A DNA stretch of 64,000 nt from Annona cherimola (Eukaryota; Streptophyta; Magnoliopsida; Magnoliales; Annonaceae). The notes beneath the pieces were generated by a model. It was not told where the DNA came from, made no database searches, and was given only the letters and a program-made list of their open reading frames with translations. The position numbers and the translations under genes are program-made. The DNA lies in NCBI GenBank assembly GCA_030490835.1, contig CM059977.1, positions 9,514,765 to 9,578,764 of the forward strand, in the 5' to 3' direction. Shown in pieces: positions 46,044 to 58,900 of this stretch; positions within the stretch are counted from its first letter, which is position 1, and each line of letters starts with the position of its first letter.

Positions 46044-46793
46044 TAGGGGTGGGAATCGGGGCGGGTCAGGGTTTGCCCAACCCTGACCTTACTTTTCAAA
46101 AATCTTGTTTGAACTTTATTTTTATACCGGGTTGGGACAATGTCAGTTTGACCTTTACTTTTTTTTACCATGTCTAGGGATAAAATTCGGATCGGTATTG
46201 GACCGGTTTCGAGATAACGGGTCAGGTCAAAAATACGAGTCAAATAAGATAATTTTCAAAATTTATATATCTATCAAACATAAATATACATCTATACTAA
46301 ATTTAAATATTATATATTTCAATATTTCACTAATTATTAAAAAATACATAATTAAGAAAACAAAACATTTGAAAATATAATATACATTTATTAAAAGAGG
46401 TTAATATACAATTACACATAAAAGTTATATACGTACAATTTTTTTTATTGATTCTTATATTGCTTTTTGAATACGTACAATTTTTTTTATTGATTCTTAT
46501 ATTGCTTTTTGAATAAATTGATTCTTACATCGTTGATAGAGTTGATTATAAAAAAGTGAGAAATTTGAAAGAAAATAATAATAACATTTCAATATAGTCT
46601 TATAATTTTTAATAAATTTATATATGTAGGGCTGGTCGGACTCTTCGGGTCGGGATATGGTCGACTCACCCCAACCCTATTTTTAAATTCGGATAAAAAA
46701 TTTCTGACTCATCCCTATACCGGGTCAAAAATATATTGGTTTTATCGGGTCAATATCGGGTCATGGGTCGACCCACCTCAATTCCCACCCCTA
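46044..46793. mobile_element. Nonautonomous hAT-type element (MITE)
   Basis: Ends TAGGGGTGGGAAT and its inverse complement, with a perfect 8-bp target duplication atactagc at 46036-46043 and 46794-46801. No transposase frame. Contains a 42-bp tandem duplication (46431-46472 and 46473-46514). Related to 6897-7548 and 58396-59101. Confidence 0.88.
46431..46514. repeat. 42-bp perfect tandem duplication
   Basis: Two identical adjacent 42-bp units, each starting acgtacaatt, inside the hAT-type element. A recent event, since no mismatch is seen. Confidence 0.95.
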
Positions 46794-46801
46794 ATACTAG
46801 C

Positions 46802-47578
46802 TCATTCAAATATAAAGCCAAGAGGCTAGAACAACAGCCCAGTAGTGTGAGGTTGATGCCAATGCCCCATGCACTCATTTCATCAGCTGGTTTTAGGTTA
46901 AAATGCAGCCATCCATGGATGAATGTTTCTGAACGATTTCATTACAACTAGAATTATCATTACGATATCCCAACAAAAAATTGATAATATCAGTATCACC
47001 GATGGGTTTAATCCTTTTACTGCTTTTGATATTCTTCATCATTAGCATCATTGTATGCGGTTTTCTAGCAAGCCATTTCTATCAATCATGAGAGAGGTCC
47101 TCGGTCAACCATTCCATTCAACGAGTTGGCAAAAAATGAAATCCCCTTGGAGAGCTATGTTTTCAGCTATAACACAAACAGTCAAAAGTACAAAGCAACA
47201 TTAATCCAATTTGGCATTAATGCTTCCGAGATGATAAGTGGACTGAAAAGTCCCTTGGATTTGGCAACCTATAATAATCAAGTCTGTAGAAATTTGTGAT
47301 TCCATGCGTGGTGCAGCACACCGGGGAAGTGGTATGATCCACTGCATGAACCATTTTAAGAAGTCATGAAATTAAGCAAACCCCTCACTTCTACGATTAC
47401 AGTTTTGATACCCACGTTTTTTATCAATAGGAATTGAGACACACACACACACACAGCATCTAATACCAGCATGTTTGGATGTCATATGATCCAACACGAG
47501 TATTCCAACTCCAATAGCATTCTGAAGCTTAAAAAAGTGCACGCCAATACCCTGATACAGATTCATGAGCTTCAATCA
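46802..47578. other. Intergenic DNA and probable 3' UTR of the glyoxalase II gene
   Basis: No gene recognised. An (AC)n tract lies near 47438-47453. The part nearest 47579 is probably the 3' untranslated region of the minus-strand gene. Confidence 0.4.
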
Positions 47579-50500
47579 TCAGCCTCTCCAGCTGTCTTTC
47601 ATCTGCCTTATTTCCTTTAGTGCTTCAATCGGAGACTGGCAACCTACTTTAGCCTGTGGTTGGAAGGAATGTAAGCGCCAACAAGGAGAGTTAAACACCA
47701 TAAAAGTCACAGAAGCCAACAGTCATTGATGTGACACCGTTGGTGGACCTAAAGCAAAATGTAAGGAGAAATAACGGCTACTACCCTGTTGTCATTCCTG
47801 ACAAGGAGCAGCAGCAACTCCAGCATATGCACGATTTTGCATCCAACAAGTGACCTCCTTGAAACAAACATTCAAAGAGGTGTATCAAGATGCATGAGCG
47901 GAGGGGATCAGGCCTGACAAGTCATCCTGGTGGCGGGCAAGGTTGCATGACTTCCATGACCCCCTTTTTGTTTATGGTCTTGCAACTGACGATACCATGT
48001 GCATTCAAAACTCAAAAAATCTTGCAGTCAAGGAGGACAACTACAAAGGATATCGTGGGTGATAAAAGCAACATACTTTGCTTATTTTACTCAAAAACCA
48101 TTTCCTTAAACAGATTATATTACCTTTGAAAAAAATCAACATATGTTGCATATGTTACTTAAAAGCCGTTTATTTAAACAGATTATGTCACCTTCTGGAA
48201 AAGTTGGGGAAGAAACAAGACTCTGTAGTTTAGTCATTTTAAGAAATTACCACGAAGAAATTTTCTCATAGTTCACAACAATAAAACATAACTAGGAGAA
48301 CAAACCACAATGGCACTCAAAATTATCCTGTGCCAATTAGAGTTATAATCATTAACTGCTATGGGGCTGTAACAGACTTAGTTTTTTATGTCCTCATGCT
48401 GACATTTATTTTGTCTATTATTTTTTCTACCAAGCGACATTTATGACAAAATATAAGCAAATTTAGCATGATTAAAGTAAGAAACCCAAAATGTGAAATT
48501 TCATAGAGTGCACTCTACCTGGATTTCAGGAAGATCAACTCGCATGAATGGGTTGGTTTCCAACTCTTCTGCAATGGTTGAAGGGATGGTTGGCAGATTC
48601 GCTTGACGTTGATGCTGGGCCCAAGAGAGCTTCTCCCTTATCTTTATATTCTCTGGCTCAACTACAAGTGCAAACCGCAGATTCTTTTCTGTGTACTGAA
48701 ACAGGAGGAGAAAATCTGAGTATTCTATCCCAAGGACTTCAGACTACTATACCACCTCTCTAAAAGACTTTTGTCTACTTTGTGACATGTTGCTTTGTTA
48801 AAGATGTGAATGAAGCATTTTTTTATGGTAAGAAATTCAATGAATTACACTTTCCAGCAAACCAAGATCTATGATGTTCTTTCTTCTTGTTAAATATCCA
48901 ATTGAATTATTAAAAGATACCATTGATTGTTAAACTGTTAATTAATTGAACTCCCAATTAGGAATTCAAGCTATACTCAATAATCCTTATTATGCCTTGA
49001 TCCTCTAGGGTTTAGTAGAATAGGAATCTCTCACTGCTCTTTCTTTCGCTGCATGAGTTACATCCATGATATGGAAAGAGCAAAATAAGGTCCAAGAAAC
49101 AAATTCAGGAGACATTCACCTCATGTCCACAAAAAACTCTGGTTGGTTTTGGTAAAGACCCCAGTGTGACACACAGAGACTGATACATCTGTTCTGCTGT
49201 ACCTTCAAAAAACTTACCACAGCCAGCAACAAACTACAAAGGAGAAAGCTAAATGGTCAAAATTCAGTAAATGGAAAAAGGTGAGGCAGAAAGGAAACAA
49301 AATTTAGGCCGATGATCTTATAATTAAATATTGTAGACATGAAATTAATGGAAGACATATTAGGATTCCTCTTTTTCACTTACCAGTGTATCTCCAGTAA
49401 AAACAGCTGGGTCCACTCCCTCCTTGCTCGAAACATAATAACTTACGTGACCTTTTGTGTGGCTGATAAAAACATGCAAATGAGAAGCACTTGATTCTTT
49501 AGAAACTGTCAATAAAACATGGATAACAGAAGTCTTTTTTTTATTAAAAAAAAAAAAAAAAAAATCCTTTCCCCGCTTGCTTTGGATGTCACTTTAATGG
49601 ACTGGCCATACATGCCAAGAATAAAGACAAATATATGACTTTATGTTTCTAGCCTACACCCGACTAACCCAAACAAAACAACAAGAACCCACGACTTATT
49701 TTCTAATAAAGCAAATAGATGGCTTGAAATGTACAGAGAGGCATACCAAGGGGTATGAAGTGACAATATATTCACATCAGCTCCTAACCCCAACTTATCA
49801 CCATTTTCCAGCTTATTTGTGCATCCTTTGACATTGTCAATTGAACCCCCACAAATTTTGATTCCAGGAACCAACTGCTTTATCTTCTCATTCCCTCCTG
49901 CATGATCACTACCAAACATTGGGTGTGAATATTTAAAAGAACAATACTTAATTCATCTTAAAAAGAGGCAATCATCGCTCGTCAGAACAATGTCGAACAT
50001 ACTGACTGTACTAAATAGAAGCCCCCAGATTTCCCGGACGAAAAACATCAGAGGCACTATCCAGGATGAAGCGGAATAGAATTTAGACCGACTTGGTCTT
50101 CGATCACATGAAAAAAACCAATCATTGAGAGGCAAATGCCATTTTTGTTGAATCAGCTCAATCCGACAATTTCTATCCCTCAACATGGAGATAAAGTAGT
50201 GATGCCGTTTGGGCTAGGCTGCACTGGATTGGGTCAATCCTATCCTACTTGATAAATCAACAACGTCCAAACAGCCCTAGTGAGAGCTGACTGAGAACTG
50301 ATTTAATGATTTGAGCGAGCTTTTCATGACAAGTAAACCTTCATTTGGCTTCAAAGTCGAAGCATTAATATGTACTGAAATGATGTTCATGCTAACAAAA
50401 GTGTCTGAAAACACGCAGAGCAGCACATATATAAGGCAAGAAACAATTGGACTTTATACTATGCTGCTGTAAAGCATACCTAAGTCTCAATGAACCTGCC

Positions 50501-50840
50501 TTTAGCACCCACTTAGAGAACTAGCTTCCAATCTGCAGAGCAATTCAAGAAGAGAAGAAGAGAGAGATTACCAGTGATGATGAGTGGTGAGGACGAGGTT
50601 TAGATGGACACGTTCTTCTTGGGCAACCTGGAGGATTTTCTCAGGCTCTACAGGATCGACCGCTGCTGCTTCTTTAGAAACCTCATCTATGATTCTGCAA
50701 TTGGAATTCCAAAGAGAGATGAAAAACGGAAGGGTGTGAAATGAAAATGATGACTGTTTGATTGAGAAGGAAAAAGACGAGGATGATTTTTACAGATATG
50801 CGTAGTTGTCTTCGAGACATGGGATTGGAATGATTCTCAT
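47579..50840 (-). CDS. GLX2: Cytosolic hydroxyacylglutathione hydrolase (glyoxalase II)
   Basis: Hydrolyses S-D-lactoylglutathione to D-lactate and glutathione, the second step of methylglyoxal detoxification. Seven exons with GT-AG introns: 50840-50794, 50694-50572, 49908-49747, 49462-49384, 49233-49120, 48695-48519, 47653-47579. They join in frame to 258 codons plus stop, the usual length of the plant cytosolic form. It starts [16 protein letters not shown]. The metal site THHHxDH spans the exon 2/3 junction; HTPCHTKGH, FTGDTLF and CGHEYT supply further ligands, and [14 protein letters not shown] and the C-terminal MKDSWRG bind glutathione in known members. The codon split across the exon 2/3 junction gives Cys where this position is usually Trp. 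The frame is open 72 codons further upstream, so a longer N-terminus cannot be excluded, but it has no clear targeting signal. Confidence 0.93.
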
Positions 50841-51789
50841 GTCTGCCGGCTTCGCTTCTTCGTTATTGACGCTCTTTCTCGCGCCTTCATCGGCAGAAAT
50901 GGAAGGGACTGAAGAATCGATTTTATAGATCTGGTAGGTGGAAGCCGAATCCTTGGGACACGTGGAAGATGTACGCGGGACAAACGGCACACGTGTTTCT
51001 GAAAAATTAAGCTTAAGCTGTTTAAGAGATTTAATAATTACAAATATATTTGGCAATAAGAAGAAAAGAAGAAGAAGAAAATTTGGCGGGAAAATAAAAG
51101 AGAGTAAAAAAGAAGTACAAAATAAGAATAAAATAAATAGGTAATTAAATGAAAAAATAATAACTATATAACAATTCTTGTTAGATGATTTAAGATGTTA
51201 AATCACATCAAGAAGGCCAATAAATTAATGAATTTTTTTTCTCTTAGATTGACTCGAGGGACTTCAAATGAGTAAATGTAAATTTCAAAATTAATCTTAA
51301 ATCTAAAATTATAAATCTTTTATGACCAGGATATGTTAAGAGAGTCAGTTTTCATTAATGATTTGAAAATTTTTTAGAGTTTGTTTCCATCAAAGCAGAC
51401 TATTTTGTACCCTCGTTGTCGTCCAGTCCGTTCTACATTGAAGATTTTCAGCTTACAATTTGCATTAGGTGTAGGAGTTAACGAAGAAAAACTTTTGTGT
51501 AAAAAGAGCATGAATATATGGAGAAATTATAAAACGAATATTTAAAACAAAAAAGGTAATGGTATCAGAATCTATACTTGTTGTAAACAGTAAGACGCTG
51601 TGGAGAATAAAATAATAAAATATCGTTATTTTTACAATTCCTGTACTTCCAAGTTCTTTTACAGCAATAATTTTTTTTTTATAAATATTTATAATCATCA
51701 ACAGATATTTTTCAATTAAATTCTAAGACATTCTAACAATTTTTGTAATCTAATAATTTTTCTTACAATATGCAGATACATAACTAACA
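50841..51789. other. Upstream region of the glyoxalase II gene
   Basis: Contains the promoter and 5' leader of the minus-strand gene by position. No TATA box was assigned. AT-rich, no other gene. Confidence 0.35.
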
Positions 51790-52108
51790 ATATTTTTAAA
51801 TCTTTATTTTATTTTTATTTTTTTTATTGGTATATTTTTACATTCATCTCAACACATATTACACTGAAATTCTGAGACATTCTTACAAATCTAAAGACAC
51901 TCAGCTCATCTGAAGAAATCCGAAGACACAGCTCCGCCGAAGAATAAGGAAGATACAACTTCCAACAACTGAACAGGAGACGACAACTCCTACTAACAAT
52001 TTCTCACTACTGACCGAAATCCCGCATGTGGGATTCGAGTCGGACACTGAACGCCCGCATAGCTCCATTCCGCGTTCGGTGACCAACCGAGCACGGCTCG
52101 GTTGGTTA
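51790..52108 (-). mobile_element. Probable tRNA-derived SINE
   Basis: On the minus strand the head near 52108 reads like a tRNA (GTGCTCGGTTGG, then GACTCGAATCCCAC as B box), followed by a unique body and an A-rich tail ending near 51795. A clear target duplication was not found, so the borders are approximate. Confidence 0.55.
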
Positions 52109-53040
52109 AAATGTTTTGACGAAATGTTTAAATGAAGTTTTTTTTTTTTAATTATAGTTGCAGTGAAAATATGCTTTGTTTGAAGTTCACCAAATATATT
52201 TACAAAATCTAATTTACTAGTACTGTGAGTTAAGATTTAGAAATTTTGCTCACCTTCGGAATTCGGTGGAGCATAAAATTATCATATTTAAAAAATAATT
52301 ACTATTCTATCAACATCTTCTCCAAATTTGCGGTCTGCCCAAGTGAATTCAAGACAAATATTTTGCACCTTGGATAACCAAGCGTGAAAAATGGGCGGAA
52401 TTTACAACTGCCTGTTATCTTTTAGGCTTTCAACAGATGATGGTCTTTCCTTTGTCGCCGATCACGTTAGAAGCTGATCAAAATGATCGCATACATATGC
52501 TGTATCTTTCTCCACATGCAACTTGCTATATCCAGTGGGAAGGACTTGTGAAAAACATCAGGATCTTATGGATGCCTCTGATCTGCCCCCCTACAAAGTG
52601 GATTTTTCGTTCACGGTTATCTTCGTCAAAAATTGGTCCAGTTTTCAGAGCCAGGTTTTCCCACAAAAGCACCATATTTGCAAAAATCAGAATACATCCA
52701 CAAATTCGCTTCCGTGATCATAGAAACATCAGTCAGCCATGCATAAGAAAGCCGTTTTCTTCAAGGAAATCTTATTAGCAGCAAAGTACGGGGACTGCAT
52801 CGGTCTGACATTTACTCACAAACAGGCCTAAATTCAGCCATAGACTCCCCATTCTCATGGACTGGAATTGTGCATCCAAGAAATGTGAATAAATTAAATT
52901 AAATACATAGATCGCCTCATTAACTGACCTTACATCTTTATGGAAGCTGGACCATTTGATCTAATTCAAATGAGGGATTAATCATACTTCCTAAATAAAC
53001 AAGATGGACAGACAATAACACTGCAAAATCTTAAATGCTC
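52109..53040. other. Intergenic DNA and probable RPL10 3' UTR
   Basis: An ORF at 52437-52778 has no recognisable product. Nothing else seen. Confidence 0.4.
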
Positions 53041-54213
<1,173 letters not shown>

Positions 54214-55908
54214 GCCTTCTTCTTCTGTTTCTTTCCTTGAGGATGGTTTTTTGGCGGGAATAGATGGAAAGAGGTGGTTATAATGCTACACATGTTAGAG
54301 GAGCGAGTCAATGGGATTCATAACAGATAAATTTTGAGTTTGTTAAAGAAGATAAAGGGAGTAAAGATTTTAAGCTTTTTAAAGCAGATATAGGGAGTGA
54401 GGGAGGGTTGCAGCAGCAGCAGCAGCAGCAACAACGACGAGTCAGTGAGGGAAATTGAATGTTGCATGACGCATAAGCAAGTCAGTCTCATGCAGGAAGA
54501 CTTCTATGCTTGACCATGCCTTTAAAAATCATATTAACTCTACAAAATACTATCGAGCTATGCAATTTTAAAGATATATAAAATGATTGCTGTGGCCATC
54601 TACTAGATCAAGATGATTTTTATGTACGTGGTTGAGAAATAAGGGCTGTGATATTAATTCCGCCTGCCGACAATTTTTTTTTAATGTTTTTCTACCAAAA
54701 GATGGGCCCCATTTACATGGGTTGCCATGTCAATTTTCCCTTCTTTTTTTTTTTGATTTCACTCATGTATTCATGCCTCTCTTTTGATTTTAGAAAATAA
54801 AAAATATACGTAAAAGATCAAAAATTTTAAAAAAATTTATATGGTAACCAATCTAGCTGATACTCACTTATTCCATCAAAAAAAAAAAAAAAAAGTTTTT
54901 CGATCAGCTGCGATTTGCTCACCGCAAGCCATATATGAACATAATATAATTAAAAAAAATAAAGTCGACGGCTAAAACTTATTAAAAGCAGGAAAGTAAA
55001 AGAAGAAGAATTTTAATAGAGAATGAAAAAGTTTTAAACGGTAACGATTAAAAGTAAACAGAATAAAATTAAAATAAATAAGATAATCTTATGAAAAGAT
55101 GTAAAAAATAGTTGAAATACAAAAATAAGATTAATAAAATTAGAGTAGTTAACATGACAAATCATATTAAAAACTATGAAAAAGTGAAATTTTTTTACTT
55201 CCATATATTCACAATTCTTATTAGAAATTTTATTCTTAATTTCTTCTAGGCCATTATCCATTCAAGTGCAACTCGCGACGTATTTATTTTTGGAATTAAT
55301 ACGTCAAAAAAAATTACCAAATTTTTTGGTACAATTGATTGATATTATGGATTCTTTAAAATGAGATTAAGGTTTGTTGGCCTAACCTGACTGGATCTAC
55401 AAATAAATTTGGGTTGGGAACTTGATAAATGAGGTTACTATGTTGACCCAATTTGCATCCTTCTGGCTCTATGGAGGTAATTTTAGAGCAGTAGGCATTC
55501 TTCAATGTCGAGCTGAATTTTCAGTCTCCCAAAAGAGGCTGGGGTGAATTTCAAGAGCTAAAAATGCCCTAGAATCTACACAGCCATCAACATCTCAAAA
55601 GCTACAATAGTACAATTTCACTCTATTCATCATATGAAACGTGTCCAAAATTACAAACCTTCCAGTATTTATATTCATGCCAACATAACAAAAAACGTGT
55701 CTGCACTTTCAGTTCTAGAATACAAGCTGAAAAATTGAAATCACCTCCCTCTGCATTTATTTATTTTTTTTCATCCTCTTTGAAAACTCGGGTCATTTTA
55801 GAGATTTAAGGATGAACCCATGAATCCCAGGCAGAGGTCTGACTAACAGTTCTAAAAAGTGTGGAGAAAGATCCTTGCTGGAAAGCTGTACAAGAATTTC
55901 CATGTCAC
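54214..55908. other. RPL10 upstream region and intergenic DNA
   Basis: The promoter and leader of RPL10 lie here by position. A (CAG)n tract is at 54410-54431. 55000-55240 is AT-rich. 55560-55908 probably includes the 3' UTR of the LRR receptor kinase. No other gene. Confidence 0.35.
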
Positions 55909-58900
55909 TCAGCGAGGTGTAATGGTGGGGACGACACCACTGAGAAGGTTGCTTCCTGAGATGTCAGATGACACATATGGGTTGGTATTTGTTGAAGATG
56001 ATGGAGCTGGAGCAGACGCTTTCCCAGAATCCAGAGTCACCACCAACTCGGATGGCACAGAATCGGATTCTGGAGTCATTCGCCATATGTTCTCTAGCTC
56101 CCTGACTACCTCTGCCATTGAAGGTCTTGCATCTGTCTCATCTTGGCAACATCTGATAGCCAATGACGCAAACTGCTCCACACATTCTGAAGGGTATGAG
56201 CCCATGTTGCTGTCTATTATGGAGAACATCATACCAGACTGATAAGCCACATTCACCTGTAAAAGAAACAAACAAACAAAAAAATTGAAATAATGCCCTT
56301 CGGTTCAAGCCAAGTACTTAAAAGCAGTGAAACTTTAATCACAGATTGCAAACAAAAACAGTTGGCGTAGTTGCTGCATCAGGTACTGAGTAAAATATTC
56401 AGACATACTGTAACTTGTTCAAGATCAGGATCTTTGGAACATGGGACCATGAAAAATACTCCCGAAGCTCACTAAACACCAATTGACAGAGAAATGACTG
56501 GTTAAGAAGAAAGATGACAAACAAACTGTGTCTACTACATATGTTCAGCCTGCTATTTTTTGTATATTTTTTTCATGGGGCCTCCATGACATGCTTCACG
56601 AACCCACCCTCATTAGTGGATTAAATACTGCAAAATGCACTAAAGAAATCAATTTGGGCCCTCAAGATTACACCACATTCTTACCATATGTCATGTCCAT
56701 GCCCATCATTTTTCTTTCATTTTATATAACTTTCAACAGCCTCAGAAGTAGGAAACTTAAGGAGCAGTGAAGGAAGAGTGAAGGCTGGTAAGTAAGCGAA
56801 TCATAGAAAAACATGCCTCTACAAGATAAAACAACAGTCTACTGTTTAATTTACTCAGTAGAAATCATTAGTCATCTCTACATTCTGGAGTTTTGAGTCG
56901 CGAAAGATAAGTATCACATGTGCTTATTGATTTTGGCCTAGGCTGGTGATTTAGATCAAGTTTACTAGGGTTCAGAGTCTACAGGCATGTTTTTTATATT
57001 ATTATTACATCATTATAGGGAGATAACACTCGCCTCCAGATTTGATACCAGGATCCCACGCGAACAAGCAAGATGAGATACCACTGGGCTATTCTCTAGT
57101 TCACAGTCTACAGGCATCCTTGACAAGAAGTCAAGTTGAGCCTGTAGGTCTTGTTAGGTTTGGATTGGATATGCAAAAAGCTAATAGATAGTGATACACT
57201 CCAGATATTTAATGCCATATAAATGGATTTTTACCAACAAGTTGACAGAGCTTTGATCTAGATGCATCTTTAGTGGGTGAAGATCTACTTTGCCTAGACA
57301 CAAAAGGATGTATAGCTACAACCAGAAAATTACATGCAAGAGAAGATAAAGGATAAGTCAAGAATCACTTGGGATGAATTTTTACTATGGAGAAGGAATA
57401 TATACCTCTCTAACAAGGTTTTTGCCATGAGAAATCGGCTGCATTCCTGTTAACAGCTCTAAAAATACAACTCCCAGACTATAGACATCACTTTTATCTG
57501 TCAATTTATGGGTTAGGAAGTACTCTGGGTCAAGATAACCCTGCAACAATAAAAGGAAAGTACTTGCTATGGTAAGAAAGCTACCATCAGAACATTCCAT
57601 ATGATAAACATGTTCACCTTGGCCTTGACCTGACCTCTTTGAATTAGGTAAAAAATCATGTTAAGCAGTCAATTTTGAAACATGGAAATCCCCATGACAG
57701 CACGCCTTCATCAACTGAAGAACCTAATGGCTATACATGGTGGCAATAACTCAAGATCCACCTCCTGAAGTTGTACATTTGCGTCAGTCCATGTCATCAT
57801 TGGATGGATCGGTTGACATACCATTTCCTAATTTCAGACCAACCCATTTCTCTATTGAACTACAAAAATTCAGAATAACACTTCATCCTATTGTTCAACG
57901 AATGAAGGACAGAACAAGCCCGATATGGTCCCAGACTTCATGATGAACCATCAAAATGCTCTGCATAGCAAAATTTGAAACCTACAATCATGCTCGGCAA
58001 AGTAGCCTTGGCATTTAACTAAATGATCACACTTACTGGAGTTCCTTTTACAACAGTAGACACATGACCAGGGACTGTCCCTTCAATGTCTGGAACTGGT
58101 GCAAGTTTTGAGAGTCCAAAATCAGCAACTTTGGCAGTCATCTTGGAGTCTAACAATATATTGCTGGCTTTGATATCTCGGTGAAAGATTGGGGGATCTG
58201 CTTCCGTATGGAGGTAGAGGATGCCCCTGGCTGAACCCAGTGCAAAGCGCAACCTCATCGCAAAACTCAAAGGCTCTTTTACTTTACCTGCCACCTCGCC
58301 AGCAAATGGCCATTAGAGAAGAAAAAGAAGAAAGAAACGAATGAAGACAAAGGAAAACAAGCCAGCAGCAGATATTATACTCATCCAGTAACTAATAGGG
58401 ATGCAACTCGGGTCGGTTCGGTTCTGGTAGTGGTCTATCCTACCTGTATCCTATTCACAAAAAGCCTACCTACCCTACCCATTTGTATGTTCGGTTCTTA
58501 GTATATCCTACCCTACTCATTACCCATAGAGTCGGTTCAGGTTTCAATTCGAAATTGGTTCCTTTAATACTAAAATATAATATTTTCTTAAAAAATATTT
58601 CTATGTTATTTTAAATAATATAAAACAATACTCATGTATATTTTAAAATCACAAATACATATGTTACCATTTACATTATCGTATAAAAATATAAACTATA
58701 AACTATCACAATCCCAATCATTAAAACTATTAATATATTATAATCACAATTCACAAGCTTATTTATAAAAGGTTTTTGAAAGTAAATAACATAAAAACCC
58801 AACTAGTTTCTTACTTCATAATATACAATTCCACAAAGCACAAGATTGATTAAAATGAGTGTACACACAAGATGTCACTGATAAACACAATATATACTAT

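Noticed and set aside
52437..52778. ORF of 113 codons upstream of RPL10 in plus orientation
   Set aside because: No recognisable motif, no start context and overlapping alternative frames; treated as chance.
56528..56770. Plus-strand ORF of 80 codons
   Set aside because: Entirely inside the intron between the last two kinase exons and hydrophobic by composition only.
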